Below, piece after piece: positions 61,199-64,000 of a DNA stretch of 64,000 nucleotides. The notes below the pieces were generated by a model, which had not been told where the DNA came from, did no database searches, and worked only from the letters and a program-made list of their open reading frames with translations. The translations under genes were made by a program, and so were the position numbers. Within the stretch, counting starts at the first letter, position 1, and each line of letters starts with the position of its first letter. The DNA comes from CBDFHC01 sp965247585 (GTDB lineage Bacteria; Chloroflexota; Dehalococcoidia; Lucifugimonadales; GCA-2712585): NCBI GenBank assembly GCA_965247585.1, contig CBDFHC010000001.1, positions 1 through 64,000 of the forward strand. The letters are read 5' to 3'.

Positions 61199-62133
61199 GG
61201 CGTCGCTGGGTGAAAACGCAGGTTCTGGGGTATGGAGATGGGAAGATGCTGGGGGGCCATCGCCCTCTGGATTCCCCCAGGAGGCTGCTTAGGGGGATGG
61301 AGGTAGAAGCAGTATGGGCTGGTCCTTCGGGGGTCTCAGGATGAGCAGGTTGGAGGGCGGAAGGTCAATTTTTGAGGCAATCAGTGATGGCGATGGGTAT
61401 CGCGACGACGAAGGACGGCGAATCGGAGGTTGGTGGTACCCACCGACCCGCCCAGTAGGGTTTTAAGAGTTTTCCTGAGGGACTGCCTAAGACTCCCGGC
61501 AGAAAGGCTGCGCCCCTCTTCACTCCCCCATTGGGCAGGCGTCTTAGATGGCAGGATGTTTCTGGTATTGAGGCGATCAGCCATGGCGATGTATATGGTT
61601 ACGACGAAGGGCTGCGAATCACAGGTTGGTGCCAGAAGTGGACGTGAAGGTGGGATATGCTCTCCCCCCGCACCCAGACTCTTCGATCCTCACGGGCGGA
61701 CTCAGAATGACATGGTGGGGAGGTGGAATGGGGCCGGAGTGAGGTGGGAAGGGGTATGGAAGCCGGATGGGATTCTATTTTTGAGGCAATCAGCCATGGC
61801 GATGGGTGTGGGTACGACGAAGGATTGCAAATCACAGGTTGGTGCCAGAAGTGGACGTGAAGGTGGGACATGCTCTCCCCCCGCACCCAGATTCTTCGAT
61901 CCTCACGGGCGGACTCAGAATGACATGGTGGGGGGGTGGATCGGGGCCGGAGTGAGGTGGGAAGGGGTATGGGCTCGTCCTTCGGGAGCCTCAGGATGAG
62001 CGGGTTGGAGGCGTAGGAGGCTCGTTTTCATAGGAATGACATGGTATATAAGATGCGCCACTGGCCATGAAGTACCGTGACCGGAGCCATGGAAGCGGGC
62101 TGAGGCGCTATTTGCGGCGGTGGAGCGGAGTGG
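61199..62133. repeat. Gene-free stretch with A, B1/B2 and D modules
   Basis: A module at about 61375-61540 (third hairpin AGAAAGGCTGCGCCCCTCTT); then two ~213-base units beginning with AATCAGCCATGGCGATG at 61577 and 61790, each with a B1 palindrome; B2 at about 61972-62008; D at about 62010-62100. No gene supported. Confidence 0.7.
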
Positions 62134-62320
62134 CTATGGGACTGGGACCAGGGGATCAGCGGGGACGGTGGAGGTGACGATGGCGCCCTGGCCTGGGGAG
62201 CTGTCTATGGTGACCTGGCCCCCCCAGGGTACCGGCGTAGTCTTCCATGGCGTTGAAGCCAAGGCCGGGGGTGATGCTGCGGCAGGACTGGGAGAGCTCC
62301 AAAAGGCGGCCTTGAAGCTG
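62134..62320 (-). pseudogene. Histidine-kinase ATPase-domain remnant
   Basis: Beyond the TGA that ends the receiver-membrane gene, the minus strand continues in frame as QLQGRLLELSQSC, then GLGFNAMEDYAGTLGG. After a one-base shift at a G7 run (62219-62225) it continues as QVTIDSSPGQGAIVTSTVP to TAG 62134-62136. GLGFNAMEDYAGTLGG and what follows is the G2 box and last strand of a HATPase domain. The H box, N box and G1 are absent. This looks like the end of a hybrid kinase after an internal deletion, a stop and a frameshift. Confidence 0.7.
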
Positions 62321-63229
62321 TCAGCGGTTCTCCTGCTGACGGTCGCTCATGTACTGTAAATGGTTGGCCAAGACGGCCACCAGGAGCCAGATGATGAGGC
62401 TGAGGCTGAGGATGCTGGCGGAAACTTCCCAGGTGATGGGGTTGATATCCAATGGGAGGATGGCGGCGGACATGACGGCGAGGGAGGCGCCACCGATGCT
62501 GCCGACGGCGTAGGGCATATAGGCGGCGGCGATTGCCAGGAGGAGGCGGCGTGAGTGGTGAATGTTGGGGGGCAGGAGCCAAATGGAGGAGCGGGTGAGC
62601 AGGAGGCCAACGATGAGGGCGATAAAGGGCGGCACCGAGCTTAATACCAGTACCTTGGTGTGGTCTGCCTCCAATGTGATGGCGGTGGAGGCTACGGTAA
62701 CGGCGGTGGCCAAGGTGACGAGGATGATGACGAAAGCAAAGAAGTTGAAGGCGGCGGGCCGGGAGAGGAAGAAGAGGTGAAGGGGGGTGCGAATGTCTTC
62801 ATAAGATTTGGGGGAGCGTTCCTGGGGCGCGGCCGGGGTTGGGCGGTGCACCACGCTGGGGTGTTCCAGGGCGCGGTCTATGGAGCGGCCCAACTCGGAG
62901 AGGGTAACGGGCTTACTAAGGAAGTCTGATGCGCCGTCCCTGAGCTGGTCCACGGCGACGGAGAACTTGTCCACGGCGCTGAGGAAGATTACGGGGAGGC
63001 CAGGGTGGTTTTCCCGGATGTGGCGGAATAGCACGGAGCCGTCCATGTCTGGCATGAGGATGTCCAGGAGCACCAGGTCCACGGTGTGGTGGGCGAGGAA
63101 GGCGATGGCGGCGTCACCGGAGGAGACGGAGTTGCAGTGGTAGCCGAGTAGCTCCAGCCCTTCTGAGAGGGTCTCGCCGAGGCGCTGGTCGTCGTCGACC
63201 GGGAGGAGATGGTTTGAGGTACGCTGCAC
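62321..63229 (-). CDS. Receiver domain fused to a polytopic membrane domain (kinase core lost)
   Basis: A 302-residue protein from an in-frame GTG at 63229 (the frame is open to 63490 but that extension does not look coding). Receiver domain (about 1-125): LLPVDDDQRLGE, phospho-acceptor Asp in LVLLDILMPDMDG, Ser in FLSAV and Lys in LSKPV. The first-strand motif is LPVDDD rather than V-V-D-D. After a Pro-rich linker come four or five membrane helices (FFAFVIILVTLATAVTVAST, VLSSVPPFIALIVGLLLT, LLLAIAAAYMPYAVGSIGG, ASILSLSLIIWLLVAVLANH), ending DRQQENR. A kinase remnant lies beyond the stop. The ribosome site is poor, so the start is uncertain. Possibly a degenerate hybrid sensor. Confidence 0.7.
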   Translation of the reverse strand: MQRTSNHLLPVDDDQRLGETLSEGLELLGYHCNSVSSGDAAIAFLAHHTVDLVLLDILMPDMDGSVLFRHIRENHPGLPVIFLSAVDKFSVAVDQLRDGASDFLSKPVTLSELGRSIDRALEHPSVVHRPTPAAPQERSPKSYEDIRTPLHLFFLSRPAAFNFFAFVIILVTLATAVTVASTAITLEADHTKVLVLSSVPPFIALIVGLLLTRSSIWLLPPNIHHSRRLLLAIAAAYMPYAVGSIGGASLAVMSAAILPLDINPITWEVSASILSLSLIIWLLVAVLANHLQYMSDRQQENR

Positions 63230-63577
63230 TTGATCAGGCCAAGTTAGGCAGGCGTGGGATACCCAGACATATTGTTTTGTTACAGAACCGTTCCACTTGG
63301 CGGATGGGGTGTGAGGGAATATGATGGAGTTGACCATAAGAGACAAAGAGCCTGGAATGGGAGATGGGTGGTACAGGGAGGATGGCGCGGGCGCCGACCA
63401 GGGCGGTCCGGGTGGGAGGATGAGAGGAGGGGCGTCTTCGCGGAAGGCGGGCACTACGACGAGTTGACGGTGCATTCTGGCAGTAAGCAATCCATTTTGT
63501 GCGATGATCGGCGGATTCTTGTTGCATCATTTGAAAGAGTAGTAAACTTCGACGATGAGTAGGCGAGGCCCGCCAAG
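63230..63577. other. Divergent intergenic region between two receiver-domain genes
   Basis: No gene supported; the + strand frame at 63254-63562 has Arg/Gly-rich noncoding composition. The region lies between diverging receiver-containing genes and would hold their promoters, which I could not pin down. Confidence 0.4.
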
Positions 63578-64000
63578 ATGAATGCGGCCCGAGTGCTGGT
63601 TGTAGACGATGAGCCGGACATGGCGCAGCTACTTGAGGAGTGGCTGCAAGAGGACGGCTACTCGGCGTATACGGCGTTGGATGGGCGGACGGCACTAAAA
63701 CTCCTCTATGAACATCGTCCCTCATTGGCGATAGTGGACCTGCGGATGCCGGGGATGGACGGCTTCGAGTTGATCAACCGAATCCGAGACATGTCAGACG
63801 TCCACATACTTGTGCTGACGGGGATAGGCGGCGAAGAGAATATGATCCGCAGCCTGGACGGTGGGGCGGACCAGTACATGTTCAAGCCGGTGTCGCGGAG
63901 GCCGTTCCTGGCGAGGGTGGCAGCGTTGATCCGGCGGGCGGCGCCTCCGAAAGAGATCTATTTCGAGTATTCGGACGATACGGTGGCGCTGAGCGCGCGG
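63578..64000 (+). CDS. Response regulator, N-terminal part (cut by window end)
   Basis: An open frame of 141 codons from ATG 63578 running off the right edge. The receiver has RVLVVDDEPDM, phospho-Asp in AIVDLRMPGMDG, Thr in LVLTGIGGEEN and Lys in FKPVSRR. After AALIRRAAPP the first strand of a Trans_reg_C winged helix seems to begin (IYFEYSDDTVAL), which would make it an OmpR-type regulator. The cognate kinase may be the degenerate hybrid on the opposite strand or lie outside the window. Confidence 0.88.
   Translation, partial: MNAARVLVVDDEPDMAQLLEEWLQEDGYSAYTALDGRTALKLLYEHRPSLAIVDLRMPGMDGFELINRIRDMSDVHILVLTGIGGEENMIRSLDGGADQYMFKPVSRRPFLARVAALIRRAAPPKEIYFEYSDDTVALSAR

Noticed and set aside
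62321..62323. Second possible selenocysteine TGA, in the receiver-membrane gene
   Set aside because: The context ENR-TGA-QLQ is a helical linker with no redox motif, and a frameshift follows, so it looks like decay.
63254..63562. 102-codon frame between the two receiver genes
   Set aside because: Arg/Gly/Trp-rich composition, no motif and no ribosome site; it fits noncoding GC-rich sequence.
1..64000. tRNA or rRNA genes
   Set aside because: I looked for cloverleaf-type and rRNA-core sequences by eye and saw none; a covariance-model search would be needed to be certain.

Overview
The window looks like a chromosomal stretch of a GC-rich bacterium, most plausibly Chloroflexota of the Dehalococcoidia/SAR202 type. 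This is inference from gene content: a ring-hydroxylating dioxygenase beta subunit, an F420-type luciferase-like monooxygenase, two hydantoinase/oxoprolinase (HyuA/HyuB) pairs, an N-acyl-D-amino-acid deacylase, a CocE-type hydrolase, an amidase, MocA and SDR oxidoreductases, and threonine/proline-rich lipoproteins. Nearly all genes are on the + strand, coding density is low, and the spaces between genes are filled with repeats. No rRNA, tRNA or CRISPR was recognised.

Layout. 0-5 kb: end of a dioxygenase beta subunit, two small unknown proteins, a D-aminoacylase-type amidohydrolase and a CocE/NonD hydrolase. 5.5-10.5 kb: a 1550-residue secreted LamG/C-type-lectin/PKD protein and a small zinc-finger-like protein. 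11-14 kb: an OmpR-type two-component system and a PepSY protein; the 3' end of the kinase gene is tandemly triplicated. 14-15.9 kb: tandem repeats. 15.9-19 kb: two almost identical 1220-bp IS630-type elements in inverted orientation around a broken LamG/DUF642 gene fragment. 19-29 kb: HyuA/HyuB pair 1, a Gfo/Idh/MocA oxidoreductase, an SDR, an ABC exporter and a zinc-ribbon protein that may start at ATT. 30-37.3 kb: a GatC-like protein with an amidase, then a peptide-type ABC importer (binding protein and two permeases, no ATPase). 37.8-46.4 kb: a lipoprotein, a CapA-like protein, HyuA/HyuB pair 2 and a carboxymuconolactone decarboxylase/AhpD-like gene with an in-frame TGA at the second position of its CxxC motif. 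46.8-49 kb: an LLM oxidoreductase and two unknown proteins. 50.5-60 kb: two giant FtsX-type permeases and two MacB/LolD-type ATPases, one with an AbrB-like tail. 60-64 kb: an SRPBCC protein, a degenerate Tag-like glycosylase, a receiver-membrane fusion with a broken kinase remnant, and the start of another response regulator.

The most notable points are: (1) the AhpD-like gene, which fits a CxxU selenoprotein with a SECIS-like hairpin directly after the TGA; (2) a family of intergenic repeats whose hairpins are kept while their sequences change, all copies seen lying in one orientation; (3) the triplicated kinase end that carries copies of operator-like sequence; (4) the inverted IS630 pair around a captured gene fragment. 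The metabolic genes together suggest a scavenger of amides, cyclic amides, D-amino-acid derivatives, esters and aromatic compounds, with peptide-type uptake and lipoprotein/exporter functions. That overall role is inferred.
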